From NCBI GenBank assembly GCA_023014365.1, contig JAEBUN010000017.1, positions 620,001 to 684,000 on the forward strand: 64,000 bases of DNA, read 5' to 3'. The DNA comes from Lepiota brunneoincarnata. Its lineage: Eukaryota; Basidiomycota; Agaricomycetes; Agaricales; Agaricaceae. The stretch's first letter is position 1. Every line of letters begins with the position of its first letter. Below are positions 11,033 through 21,515 of the stretch, piece by piece. The notes beneath the pieces were generated by a model. That model did not search any database and was not told the DNA's origin. It saw nothing but the letters and a program-made list of their open reading frames with translations. The position numbers were made by a program, and so were the translations under genes.

Positions 11033-11208
11033 AAAGGAACGCTGTCGACAGATGTGCCCCTGCACGTTCCAGAACTCAGAAGGACATTTCGTACTCTCAC
11101 TCCCAGAAGGACATTTTCTCGATAAACTCTGTACAATTACGACTATCCCCGAATAAACGATCCCTTTTCTTACCCATCGAGATTTGGAGTGAACGGACAT
11201 CAAAACCC

Positions 11209-14200
11209 GTGGCCATCACCGCCCTGATAGATTCAGGAGCCCAAGGGAACTTTATCTCCCACAAAGTCGTTGAACGACATGATTATCAAACCAAACGGCT
11301 GGACCAACCAATCCCTCTCAGCAACGTTGACGGAACTGACAATCAACATGGCAAGATCCATGAATACATCAAAATCAGAACCATCATCGATGGAAGAGAT
11401 TGCACGCTAGAAGCGTACGTCACAAACACTGGTGAGAAGGATCTCATCATCGGATTTCCCTGGCTGGAACAATATGACCCCGACATCAACTGGAAAACCA
11501 AGACATTCTCTTGGAAACCTCAAATCGACCACCAAGACTTCTCGAAACTCCTCAGAACACTACGACGACCAGTCGAACTCAACTCCATCGCCATGGACAT
11601 AATGGCTGGAAAAACCTCTCAACCCGAGGAAAATCCCGAAGAATACGTCAACCTGTCAAATGTTGACCTCGACACCTTCTCTCTAGAAAGAGAAATGAAC
11701 CCCATGCTTCTAACCCCATTAGAAGTAAACGCCAAAGCGACACACGCCACAACGCTCCACAATGAGCAACATAATCCGACAAGGTCGGCAAACCAAAAAG
11801 GAAAACAACCGGAATCAAACAAGGAAACACCCGAGATCCCTCGGAGATTCGCCCGATGGGCTAAAATATTCAACAAGAAAGCCTCCGAACGATTCCCACC
11901 ATCAAGAACGTTTGATCATGAAATCGAACTAAAACCGACATTCGAAGCAAAATCGATGAAACCGTATCAAGTGGCACCTGCCGAAGAAAAAGCATTGAAA
12001 GAATTCATAGACGAAAACCTCCGAAAAGGCTATATCCGCCCCTCAAAATCCCCTATGGCATCACCCTTCTTCTTCGTTGCCAAGAAAGGAGGAGACCTCC
12101 GACCCTGCCAAGATTATCGTTATCTAAACGATCACACTGTCAAAAATGCCTACCCAATTCCCATGATTTCCTCTATCATGGACAAACTCAAAGGAGCTAA
12201 GTACTTCACTAAGCTCGACGTCCGCCTAGGATACAATAACGTCAGAATCAAAGATGGTGACCAATGGAAAGCAGCGTTCAAGACTCCCATGGGTCTTTTC
12301 GAACCGACTGTCATGTTTTTCGGACTTTGCAATAGTCCCGCAACGTTCCAACATATGATGGACACGTTATTCTCCGAAATAATGGAGAAAGGAGGAATCA
12401 TCATCTACATGGATGATATTCTAATCTACGGTAAAACCCAGGAAGAAACCGACCGACTCACGGAAAAAGTACTGCAAACCCTGCAAGAAAACGACCTCTA
12501 CCTCAAAACGGAGAAATGCGAGTTCAACAAACAACGACTCGAATATCTCGGCATGATCATCACGCCAGACGAGATCAAAATGGATCCCGGAAAACTCAAG
12601 GGAATAGAAGATTGGCCCGTGCCAAAAACAGTCCGACACGTTCGGAAACTCATCGGATTCTGTAACTTCTACCGGAAGTTCATCCGCAACTACTCCCACC
12701 ACACCAAACCCCTGAACCAACTCCTTTCCAAATCAAACAAATTCGAATGGAAAGAAGAACAACAAAAAGCGTTCGAAACGCTCAAGAACGAATTCCTAAA
12801 AGAACCGGTACTCCTCATGCCCGACTCCACAAAACCCTTTGAAATAGAAGCCGATGCTTCTAAATTCGCATCAGGAGCTGTCCTATATCAATACGACATC
12901 AACGGAATACGGAAACCCGTATCATTCTATTCAAAGACGTTCGGACCAGCGGAACGCAATTACGACATCTACGACAGGGAACTCCTTGCTATTATCCGAG
13001 CCCTCGAAGAATGGCGCCACTACCTCCTTGGCAGCCCCCATACCGTCCGTATCAGAACGGACCACCAAAACCTCACATACTGGCGTAAACCCCAGAAAAT
13101 CAACCGCCGACAAGCACGATGGGTACAAACCCTCGCTGACTATAACTTCAAATTAGAACACGTCCCAGGATCAAAGATCCCTGCACCAGACGCCCTATCA
13201 AGACGTCCAGACCACATCCCTGACGAGGATAACGATAACGAAGACATCACCATGCTTCCGAACAATCTCTTTGTCGCCACCACTGACATGGAAGATCAAA
13301 ACCTGACCACAGTACTCCCAGAACACCTCTTTATCGCCACCGTCGATACGAAACTTCAAGAAAGAATCACAGAATCACCAAAATACGACGCTAGAACTAC
13401 CGAAGCGTTCAAACTCCTAAAAGAAACCCACCCTAACGCCGCCGATAAAGACTTCGGAACAGTTCCAACCCCGAACGGTTCACTCCTCACGTTCCAAGAA
13501 CGTGTCATTATTCCAGAAGACCTTCAACTCAGACGCGATGTCATCGCAAGATACCACGACCACCCCACACGTGGCCACCCTGGAGAGCAGGAAACGTACC
13601 GCCTCGCCAAGAAAGAAGTATATTGGCCAGGAATGTCAACGTTCATAAAGAACTATGTCAAAGGCTGTCCAGAATGTCAGCAGCATAAAATCATACGCAG
13701 ACCGGATCGCGCACCGACTCAACCGATCCCTCCACCAGCATCTAAACGCCCATTTGCCCAGATCTCATGGGATCTTATCACCGGTCTACCACCTAGCGCC
13801 GGCCATAATGCGATATTGTCCGTGGTGGACCACGGCCTTACGAAGGGGGTAATTTTCATCCCAACCTCAGACCGATCAAACGCCGATGACATCGGACGAC
13901 TATTAATAGAAAAAGTCTTCACCAGATTCGGATTACCCGACAAAATCATATCAGATCGAGACCCCAGATTCGCCGCCAACTCCCTCCGACAGCTAGCCAA
14001 ACGCCTTAACATCCAACAAGCATTTTCAACCGCGTACCATCCCCAGACAGATGGTTCCACAGAACGATACAACCAAGAAATCGAGACCTATCTCGCCATA
14101 TACTGTACCAGGAATCCCCTTGACTGGTCAGAAACCCTCCCTATCGCCGAGTTTGCACACAACTCCAAAATACATGCCTCGAGACAGAAATCCCCATTCG

Positions 14201-14868
14201 AACTAATCATGGGATACAACCCTCCACCGATACCCACGGTAATGGAAACATCGAACTTTCCATCAGTAGACGAACGCATCAGACTCCTTGATGACGCCAG
14301 AAAAGAAGCACACGCGGCACATCAACTCTCCGCCGACATTATGAAACAAAGAACCAGAAGAACTGTCAAACCCCTTGAAACACGTCAAAAGGTATGGCTA
14401 GAAGCCAAGAACCTCAAACTCCCCTTCATTTCCAACAAAATATCCCCAAAACAACTAGGACCCTTCCTTATCACAGAAGTCCTATCACCGCTCACCTACA
14501 AACTAAAACTTCCGATCAAATGGAAGATACACCCAATATTCCATAGAAACCTTCTAACTCCATACGCCGAAACAGAAGCATACGGATCTCATCCGACCCC
14601 ACCACCACCAGACATCATCAATGAAGAAGAAGAGTACGAAATAGAAGCCATTCTAAACCACCGACAACATCGTGGAAAACTCCAATACTACGTCAAATGG
14701 AAAGGATACTCCCACACGGAGAACGAATGGATCACCGATGAAACGCTTCATGAGAACGCCAAAGAGTACTTGACCAAGTATAAAGAAGCTCATGGAATTC
14801 TCCAGAAAGAACAAGAACCCACCAGAACCAACCAAAGACAACTTCGCTCACACAACAAACGTACTTAA
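11209..14868 (+). CDS. pol: pol polyprotein of element B, chromovirus type
   Basis: The 1219 codons counted here begin at a GTG. The frame is open from the gag stop, so the true protein is probably a gag-pol fusion. In order: aspartic protease (ALIDSGAQGNF); reverse transcriptase with KLDVRLGYNN and YMDD at residues 400-403; RNase H (EIEADASKFASGAV, RTDHQNLTYW); integrase with an HHCC zinc finger (H..GHPG...CPECQQHK) and a DDE core (SWDLITG, SDRDPRF, GSTERYNQEIE); and a C-terminal chromodomain (YYVKWKGYSHTENEWI). Chromodomains of this class direct integration to marked chromatin. There are no internal stops. The TAA at 14866-14868 lies two bases before the ORF3 ATG. Confidence 0.95.
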   Translation: MAITALIDSGAQGNFISHKVVERHDYQTKRLDQPIPLSNVDGTDNQHGKIHEYIKIRTIIDGRDCTLEAYVTNTGEKDLIIGFPWLEQYDPDINWKTKTFSWKPQIDHQDFSKLLRTLRRPVELNSIAMDIMAGKTSQPEENPEEYVNLSNVDLDTFSLEREMNPMLLTPLEVNAKATHATTLHNEQHNPTRSANQKGKQPESNKETPEIPRRFARWAKIFNKKASERFPPSRTFDHEIELKPTFEAKSMKPYQVAPAEEKALKEFIDENLRKGYIRPSKSPMASPFFFVAKKGGDLRPCQDYRYLNDHTVKNAYPIPMISSIMDKLKGAKYFTKLDVRLGYNNVRIKDGDQWKAAFKTPMGLFEPTVMFFGLCNSPATFQHMMDTLFSEIMEKGGIIIYMDDILIYGKTQEETDRLTEKVLQTLQENDLYLKTEKCEFNKQRLEYLGMIITPDEIKMDPGKLKGIEDWPVPKTVRHVRKLIGFCNFYRKFIRNYSHHTKPLNQLLSKSNKFEWKEEQQKAFETLKNEFLKEPVLLMPDSTKPFEIEADASKFASGAVLYQYDINGIRKPVSFYSKTFGPAERNYDIYDRELLAIIRALEEWRHYLLGSPHTVRIRTDHQNLTYWRKPQKINRRQARWVQTLADYNFKLEHVPGSKIPAPDALSRRPDHIPDEDNDNEDITMLPNNLFVATTDMEDQNLTTVLPEHLFIATVDTKLQERITESPKYDARTTEAFKLLKETHPNAADKDFGTVPTPNGSLLTFQERVIIPEDLQLRRDVIARYHDHPTRGHPGEQETYRLAKKEVYWPGMSTFIKNYVKGCPECQQHKIIRRPDRAPTQPIPPPASKRPFAQISWDLITGLPPSAGHNAILSVVDHGLTKGVIFIPTSDRSNADDIGRLLIEKVFTRFGLPDKIISDRDPRFAANSLRQLAKRLNIQQAFSTAYHPQTDGSTERYNQEIETYLAIYCTRNPLDWSETLPIAEFAHNSKIHASRQKSPFELIMGYNPPPIPTVMETSNFPSVDERIRLLDDARKEAHAAHQLSADIMKQRTRRTVKPLETRQKVWLEAKNLKLPFISNKISPKQLGPFLITEVLSPLTYKLKLPIKWKIHPIFHRNLLTPYAETEAYGSHPTPPPPDIINEEEEYEIEAILNHRQHRGKLQYYVKWKGYSHTENEWITDETLHENAKEYLTKYKEAHGILQKEQEPTRTNQRQLRSHNKRT

Positions 14869-14870
14869 AG

Positions 14871-15995
14871 ATGCCTATGAACCTCGACCTCACTCGCCCC
14901 CAAACTACTCCCCCTTTTTCAACAACACCTTCACCAACCTCCTCATCATCCTCCGTCGTCATCATAAACAATGCAAGCGTCGAACATACAACACTTCAAA
15001 CAACTCCCGTTCCGGCCCCGTCTCCCTACACCCCCTCTCACACCTTCGCCGCAACATACGCCTCCCCCAGGGACGAGACCCCCGACCCCAACGACACTCC
15101 AGAACCAACAGCTGCCCCAGCCGCCTCTCTTAGATACCATACAGCTGGAGTACGATCATATGGACCAGATCACCCTTCTGACGGAGATCTGCGCGAGGCT
15201 GCCACCGACGGAGCCTTTACGATTAAATTGGAACACACTCCAATTTCAGAATACGACCGACAACTCTGGTACGACTATACCCACCACGTACGACAGACTA
15301 AGGCTCTCGCTACTGCGTACAATACGCAACGTGCCTGGGCAGAATCACTCGAGCGACTTCTCCGCTCAAGATCGGGCCTCATGTCCGAGGTGTCGAAGAA
15401 CCTACCCAAACGAAATGAGGTACATACCTCGCAGCCCCCCACCACAGCCATCCCCACCACTACCACGACGACCACTGCCGCTATCATCACCACCGCCCCC
15501 AGTAAGGGAAGAAAGCCCGCCAGTATCAGAAATCCCTTCAGACTTCTCACCCCCACCAAGGACACCACCCACACCGTCACCAGTAACAACGTCCCGGTTC
15601 GGAACTCCCCCAACCCCATTCACCAGCGAACCAACCCCCGAACCACTGACAGATCGGTCTGCATCCAATGCAGACACACAGGACACTGGGCCATGGATTG
15701 CCCCCAATTTGCCTGCCTCGGATGCAAGCAATATGCCCCAGGACACTACTCATACGATTGCATCAAATACAGATGCCCCCATTGCGCCGTCTTTCAACCG
15801 CGCCATAAACGGACCGAATGCCCAAGTCGAAAGACTCGACACGCCCCCTACTCCAGAAATCCTACAACCCGTCCCTCGGCCGTTCCCACAACTCACCATC
15901 GATACATCGATCTCACCCACGACGATTATTACGAGGAATGCTACGACGACGTGGCCGAATCAAACATCACAGGAGAACCATGCGGTTCCTTCTGA
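14871..15995 (+). CDS. ORF3 of element B: zinc-knuckle accessory protein
   Basis: A 374-residue frame starts ATG two bases after the pol stop, so reinitiation after pol is possible. The N-terminus is Thr/Pro/Ser-rich. The middle holds a helical stretch (SEYDRQLWYDYTHHV, QRAWAESLERLL). The C-terminal third has three Cys-His knuckles: CIQCRHTGHWAMDC (CX2CX4HX4C), then CLGC...H...C and CPHC...H...C with six-residue middle spacers. A basic tail and an acidic DDYYEECYDD end follow. In the knuckle region nearly all of about 18 codon differences from element A are silent in this frame. It is probably a nucleic-acid-binding accessory or second nucleocapsid. It overlaps ORF4 by about 1 kb. Confidence 0.75.
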   Translation: MPMNLDLTRPQTTPPFSTTPSPTSSSSSVVIINNASVEHTTLQTTPVPAPSPYTPSHTFAATYASPRDETPDPNDTPEPTAAPAASLRYHTAGVRSYGPDHPSDGDLREAATDGAFTIKLEHTPISEYDRQLWYDYTHHVRQTKALATAYNTQRAWAESLERLLRSRSGLMSEVSKNLPKRNEVHTSQPPTTAIPTTTTTTTAAIITTAPSKGRKPASIRNPFRLLTPTKDTTHTVTSNNVPVRNSPNPIHQRTNPRTTDRSVCIQCRHTGHWAMDCPQFACLGCKQYAPGHYSYDCIKYRCPHCAVFQPRHKRTECPSRKTRHAPYSRNPTTRPSAVPTTHHRYIDLTHDDYYEECYDDVAESNITGEPCGSF

Positions 15996-16239
15996 AACAA
16001 ACCAACTTACCCCACCAGAAGAAAGAATCGAAAGTCCCTATTTCAGACGCCTTCTATATGATATCTTTTACCCAGGACAACCCCCATCCCCAGAAACCGC
16101 CGCCGTACTCGATCTTCACAGAACTCCCACTCCTACCTTCTCCCCCGTCATTCCCCCCAGACCAGACTCCACCGACCAACCCCAGATCGACTACTACGAA
16201 CCAAATTACTTAGCCGAATACCCGGAAGAAGGAAACTAA
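14971..16239 (+). CDS. ORF4 of element B: proline-rich protein overlapping ORF3
   Basis: A 422-residue frame starts ATG at 14971. It overlaps ORF3 in another reading frame over 14971-15995 and continues alone to TAA 16237-16239, shortly before the 3' LTR. It is Pro/Ser/Thr-rich with a conserved core (LEYDHMDQITLL, SCPRCRRTYP) and a conserved tail (FRRLLYDIFYPGQPPSPE, YLAEYPEEGN). In the non-overlapping tail, differences from element A are mostly silent. At 15151-15159 three differences are silent here but not in ORF3. How it is translated is unknown. I recognise no family. The PxxP-rich composition suggests an interaction protein. Confidence 0.65.
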   Translation: MQASNIQHFKQLPFRPRLPTPPLTPSPQHTPPPGTRPPTPTTLQNQQLPQPPLLDTIQLEYDHMDQITLLTEICARLPPTEPLRLNWNTLQFQNTTDNSGTTIPTTYDRLRLSLLRTIRNVPGQNHSSDFSAQDRASCPRCRRTYPNEMRYIPRSPPPQPSPPLPRRPLPLSSPPPPVREESPPVSEIPSDFSPPPRTPPTPSPVTTSRFGTPPTPFTSEPTPEPLTDRSASNADTQDTGPWIAPNLPASDASNMPQDTTHTIASNTDAPIAPSFNRAINGPNAQVERLDTPPTPEILQPVPRPFPQLTIDTSISPTTIITRNATTTWPNQTSQENHAVPSETNQLTPPEERIESPYFRRLLYDIFYPGQPPSPETAAVLDLHRTPTPTFSPVIPPRPDSTDQPQIDYYEPNYLAEYPEEGN

Positions 16240-16276
16240 CGAGTTGTATGGAAAACAACTCTAGAAACGGACCTAA

Positions 16277-16662
16277 TGTTATCAGAAACCACATCAGAAG
16301 GACAGTTATTTTTAGTTCACATTCCCATGTCACTATGAAACTATCAGTAGTGTACATCAGAAGGACTATTCTTAGTATACACCTCATGTTCTCTTATCTC
16401 TGACTCATAGTTACCCCGGTCTGGATTATTATAGTAGGAGTACAGCCACACTTAGAAGTATATAAGGATACAGTACAATACCTTGTATCCTTATCTTAGT
16501 GTTATACAGTTCTTGCCTCCTATACCTCTTTGCCCTTAAACCGGCTGGACTATAGTGCTCCGTCGTCTCTAAGTCACGCCTAGTAGGACAAGACCAAGTC
16601 TGTATAGACATCTTGCCACGAACGCCGTGCTACTCAAGAGCGAACCCCTAACCCGGGTAACA
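16277..16662 (+). repeat. 3' LTR of element B
   Basis: 386 bp, read as identical to 8456-8841, and followed by the duplicated target ggaga. Confidence 0.95.
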
Positions 16663-17675
16663 GGAGATGCCCGAGCCTGGGCCAGACAATACCTCCATAA
16701 GAGGAACACCCAAACCCAAGCAGGACAACCCATAGCTATGGAGTCATGGGACAACTTCACGGCCCAGCTTAGAGCCAACTTCACCCTGGCAGACAAACAC
16801 ACATATGCACACACCAGACTTCAAACCCTGTATCAAGCAGGCAAACCAATGACCAAGTTCAACACTCAGTTCAAGGAACTTGTCTGTCAATCCGGACTTA
16901 ACAAAGATCGCACACTAATCGATCTCTATCGTAAAGTGATTGATTGCCATATTGCAATGAAGATTGACAAATCAGAAAACCCTCTGACAACCATTACCGC
17001 TTGGTATACCCAAGCCAACAAACTTGATGACAACTTCCGCAGAATCAATACCCTTTACAGTACCCCCAGAAACACATTCCCTCAGAGGAACCAATACCAA
17101 CCCAACCATGGACCAAGCCGTCCAAACAACAATGTGCCCTATGCACAATTCTACCAAAGGAGCAATGCTCCATGTTTTACCCCACAAGATCCACATGCCA
17201 TGGAAATAGACCATGCCGCAATAGAAGAAGGATTCAAAGATCCTTATCCTGAAATCCCGCAACCGGATTATGCCGAAGAGGACTCCACACAAGAACCATT
17301 GGAGTTAGATGCTGTTGTCACTGGACAGCAAATGAAATCATATCAGAACCAAGAATGCTTCTGATGCGGAGCTAAAGACCATTGGGTCAGTAAATGCCCA
17401 CAACCACTGCCAGCTAGACACTTCCCAGGAATGCACACCAATCCCCCTCACCCTGCAAGAAACCCCAATTGTCCTTTTCCTGGATAACAAAACACTCATC
17501 CTGGATTTCCAAACTGGAATGCCCAACAATTGCTGCAATGCAAATACTTCCTTGTGGTTGCAAAAGTTGCATCTCAGATGCGCCAAATGGTTGATGACCT
17601 TGATCCTGAACTCCAACAGGAACTCCACTCTGCACTAGCCAAAGACCTGGAGATGTGTCCATTCCAGGATTTTTA
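16663..17675 (+). pseudogene. Decayed gag of element A, 3' part
   Basis: It continues gag from the element B insertion site: ARAWARQYLHKRN, capsid-like domain, then the zinc knuckle. The knuckle is hit by TGA in place of CGA just after its first Cys (CF*CGAKDHWVSKC). A further TAA lies at the codon before QNTHP. The slip-site sequence at the gag end is retained. Confidence 0.85.
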
Positions 17676-17852
17676 AAAAGGAACACTGTTGATTGATGTG
17701 CCCCTGCACATTCCAGAACTCAGAAGGACATTTTATACTCTCACTCCCAGAAGGACATTTTCTCGATAAACTCTGTACAATTATGACTATCCCCAAATAA
17801 ATGATCCCTTTTCTTACCCATCAAGATTTGGAGTGAACAGACATCAAAACCC

Positions 17853-20800
17853 ATGGCCATCACTGCCCTGATAGACTCAGGAGCCCAAGGGAATTTCATA
17901 TCCCACAAAGTTGTTGAACGACATGGTTATCAAACCAAATGGCTGGACCAACCAATTCCCCTCAGCAACGTTGATGGGACTGACAATCAACATGGCAAGA
18001 TCCATGAATACATCAAAATCAGAACCATCATTGATGGAAGAGATTGCATGCTAGAAGCGTACATCACAAATACTGGTGAGAAGGACCTCATCATCAGATG
18101 TCCCTGGTTGGAACAATACAATCCCGACATCAACTGGAAAACTAAGACATTCTCTTGGAAACCCCAAATCAATCACCAAGACTTCTTGAAACTCCTCAGA
18201 ACCCTATGACAACCTGTCAAACTCAACTCCATTGCCATGGACAGAATGGCTGGAAAAACCTCTCAACCCGAGGAAAACCCCAAAGAATACATCAACCTGT
18301 CAAATATTGACCTCAACACCTTCTCTTTAGAAAGAAAAATGAACCTGATGCTTCTAACCCCATTAGAAGTAAATGCCAAAGTGATACACGCCATGACGCT
18401 CCATAATGAACAACACAACCTGACAAAATTGGCAAACCAAAAAGGAAAACAACCAGAATCAAACAAGGAACCACCCAAGATCCCTTGAAGATTTGCCCAA
18501 TAGGCTAAAATATTCAACAAGAAAGCCTCCAAACGATTTCCACCATCAAGAATGTTTGATCATGAAATCAAACTAAAACCGACATTCGAAGTGAAATCAA
18601 TGAAACCTTATCAAGTGGCACCTGCTGAAGAAAAAGCACTAAAAGAATTCATAGATGAAAATCTCCAAAAAGGATACATATGCCCCTCAAAATCCCCTAT
18701 GGCATCACCCTTCTTCTTTGTTGCCAAGAAAGGAGGAGACCTCTAACCCTGCCAAGACTATTGTTATCTAAACAATCACACCATCAAAAATGCCTACCCA
18801 ATTCCCATGATTTCCTCTATCATGGATAAACTCAAAGGAGCTAAGTACTTCACTAAGCTTGACATCCACCTAGGATACAATAACGTCAGAATCAAAGATG
18901 GCAATCAATGGAAAGCAGCATTCAAGACTCTTATGGGTCTTTTCAAACTGGCTGTATTGTTTTTCGGACTCTGCAACAGTCCCATGATGTTCCAACACAT
19001 GATGGACATGCTATTCTCCAAAATAATGGAGAAAGGAGGAATCATCATCTATATGGATGATATCCCAATCTACAGTAAAACCCAGGAAGAAACTGACTGA
19101 CTTATGGAAAAAGTACTGCAAATCCTGCAGGAAAACAACCTATACCTCAAAATGGAGAAATGCAAGCTCAACAAACAATGACTTGAATATCTTGGCATGA
19201 TCATCACATCTGATGAAATCAAAATGGATCCTAGAAAACTCAAGGGAATAGAAGACTGGCCAGTGCCGAAAACAGTCCAACACATTTGGAAATTCATTGG
19301 ATTCTGTAACTTCTACTAGAAGTTCATCCACAGTTACTCCCACCACACCAAACCCCTTAACCAACTCCTATCAAAGTCAAACAAATTTGAATGGAAAAAA
19401 GAACAACAAAAGGCATTTGAAACGCTCAAGAATGAATTCTTAAAGGAACTGGTACTCCTCATGCCCGACTCCACAAAACCCTTCGAAATAGAAGCTGACA
19501 CTTCCAAATTTGCATCAGGAGCTGTCCTATACCAACATGATATCAATGGAATATGAAAACCTGTATTGTTCTATTCAAAGACATTCAAACCAGCGGAATG
19601 CAACTATGACATCTATGACAGGGAACTTCTCACTATCATCCAAGCCCTCGAAGAATGGTGCCACTACCTTCTTGGCAGCCCCCATACAGTCTACATCAGA
19701 ATGGACCACCAGAACCTCACATACTGGCATAAACCCCAAAAGATCAACCACCAACAAGCACAATAGGTCCAGACCCTCACTGACTACAACTTTAAATTGG
19801 AACATGTCCCAGAATCAAAAATCCCTGCACCAGACACTCTATTAAGACGTCCAGACCATATCCCTGATGAGGATAACGATAACAAAGATGTTACTATGCT
19901 TCCAGACAACCTCTTTGTCACCACAGCTGACATAGAAGATCAAAACCTGATCACAGTACTCCCAGAACACCTCTTTATCACCACTGTTGATATGAAACTC
20001 CAAGAAAGAATCACAGAATCACCCAAATACAATGCTAGAACCACCAAAGTATTCAAACCCCTGAAAGAAAACCATTCTAATGCTGCCAACAAAGACTTTG
20101 GAACAGTTCCGACCTCAAACGGTCCACTCCTCATGTTCCAAGAACGTGTCATCATTCCAGAAGGCCTCCAACTCAGACACAATGTCATCACAAGATACCA
20201 TGACCACCCTACATGTGGCCATCCTGGAGAACAGGAAACATACCGCCTCGCCAAGAAAGAAGTATATTGGCCAGGAATGTCAATGTTCATAAAGAACTAT
20301 GTCAAAGGCTATCCAGAATGTCAGCAACACAAAATCATACACAGACTGGATTGCACACCAACTCAACTGATCCCACCATCATCTTCCAAATGCCTGTTTG
20401 CTCAAATCTCATGGGATCTTATCACCGGTCTACTGCCTAGTGCTGGCCATAATGCGATATTGTCCATGGTGGACCATGGCCTTACAAAGGGGGTAACTTT
20501 CATCCCAACCTCAGATTGATCAAACACCAATGACATTGGACAACTATTAATAGAAAAAGTCTTCACTAGATTCGGACTACCCAACAAAATCATATCAGAT
20601 TGAGACCCCAGATTTGCCACCAACTCCCTCTGAGAACTAGCCAAATGCCTAAACATCCAACAAGCATTCTCAACAGCATACCACCCCCAAACAGATGGTT
20701 CCACCAAACAATACAACCAGGAAATTGAAACCTACCTTGCCATATACTGCACCAGGAACCCCCTTGACTGGTCAGAAACCCTCCCTATCGCTGAGTTCAC

Positions 20801-21511
20801 ACACAACTCCAAAATACATGCCTCAAGGCAGAAATCCCCATTCAAACTAATCATGGGATACAACCCTCTGCCGATACCCATGGTAATGGAAACATCAAAC
20901 TTTCCATCAGTAGACAAACACATCAGACTCCTTGATGACACCAGAAAAGAAGCATATGTGGCACACCAACTCTCCACCAATATTATGAAACAAAGAACCA
21001 GAAGAACTGTCAAACCCCTTGAAACATGTCAAAAAGTATGACTAGAAGCCAAGAACCTCAAACTCCCCTTCATCTCCAACAAAATATCCCCAAAACGACT
21101 AGGACCTTTCCTTATCTCAGAAGTCTTATCACCACTAACATACAAATTAAAACTTCTGATCAAATGGAAGATACACCTGGTATTCCACTGGAATCTTCTA
21201 ACCCCATATACCGAAACAGAAGCATACAGATCTCATTGACTCCACCACCACCAGACATCATCAATGAAGAAGAAGAATATGAAATAGAAGCTATTCTAAA
21301 TTACCGCCAATACCACAGAAAACTCCAATACTATGTCAAATGGAAAGGATACTCCCACACAGAGAACAAATGGATCACCAACAAAACACTCCACGTAAAC
21401 ACCGAAGAATATCTAACTGAGTATAAAGAAACTCATGGAATTCCCCAGAAAGATCAGGAACCCACCAGAACCCACCAAAGACAACTTCACTCTCACACCA
21501 AATGTACTTAA
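17853..21511 (+). pseudogene. Decayed pol of element A
   Basis: It is collinear with the pol of element B from protease to chromodomain. It is cut by stops, most of them TGA or TAG/TAA explained by one CpG or CpG-derived transition (for example DYRYLN now has C for R, and LTE follows TGA at 19099). YMDD and much of the integrase are readable. The chromodomain remains (YYVKWKGYSHTENKWI). Full length but dead. Confidence 0.9.
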
Positions 21512-21515
21512 AAAG

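Larger units (their letters stand above)
8456..16662 (+). mobile_element. Element B: young, apparently intact chromovirus nested in element A
   Basis: This 8207-bp element has 386-bp LTRs at 8456-8841 and 16277-16662 that I read as identical. The 5-bp duplication ggaga lies at 8451-8455 and 16663-16667. Order: short Cys-rich hydrophobic ORF, gag, pol (protease, RT, RNase H, integrase, chromodomain), then ORF3 and ORF4 overlapping in different frames. Gag and pol have no internal stops. It is inserted in the gag of element A at the Q-S-G-D-A-R codons. Identical LTRs and intact frames point to a recent insertion that may still be able to move. Base composition is visibly richer in CpG than the surrounding older elements. 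Confidence 0.95.

Noticed and set aside
15275..15746. Minus-strand frames opposite ORF3/ORF4
   Set aside because: They arise from the C-rich, stop-poor plus strand and are not supported by comparison with element A.
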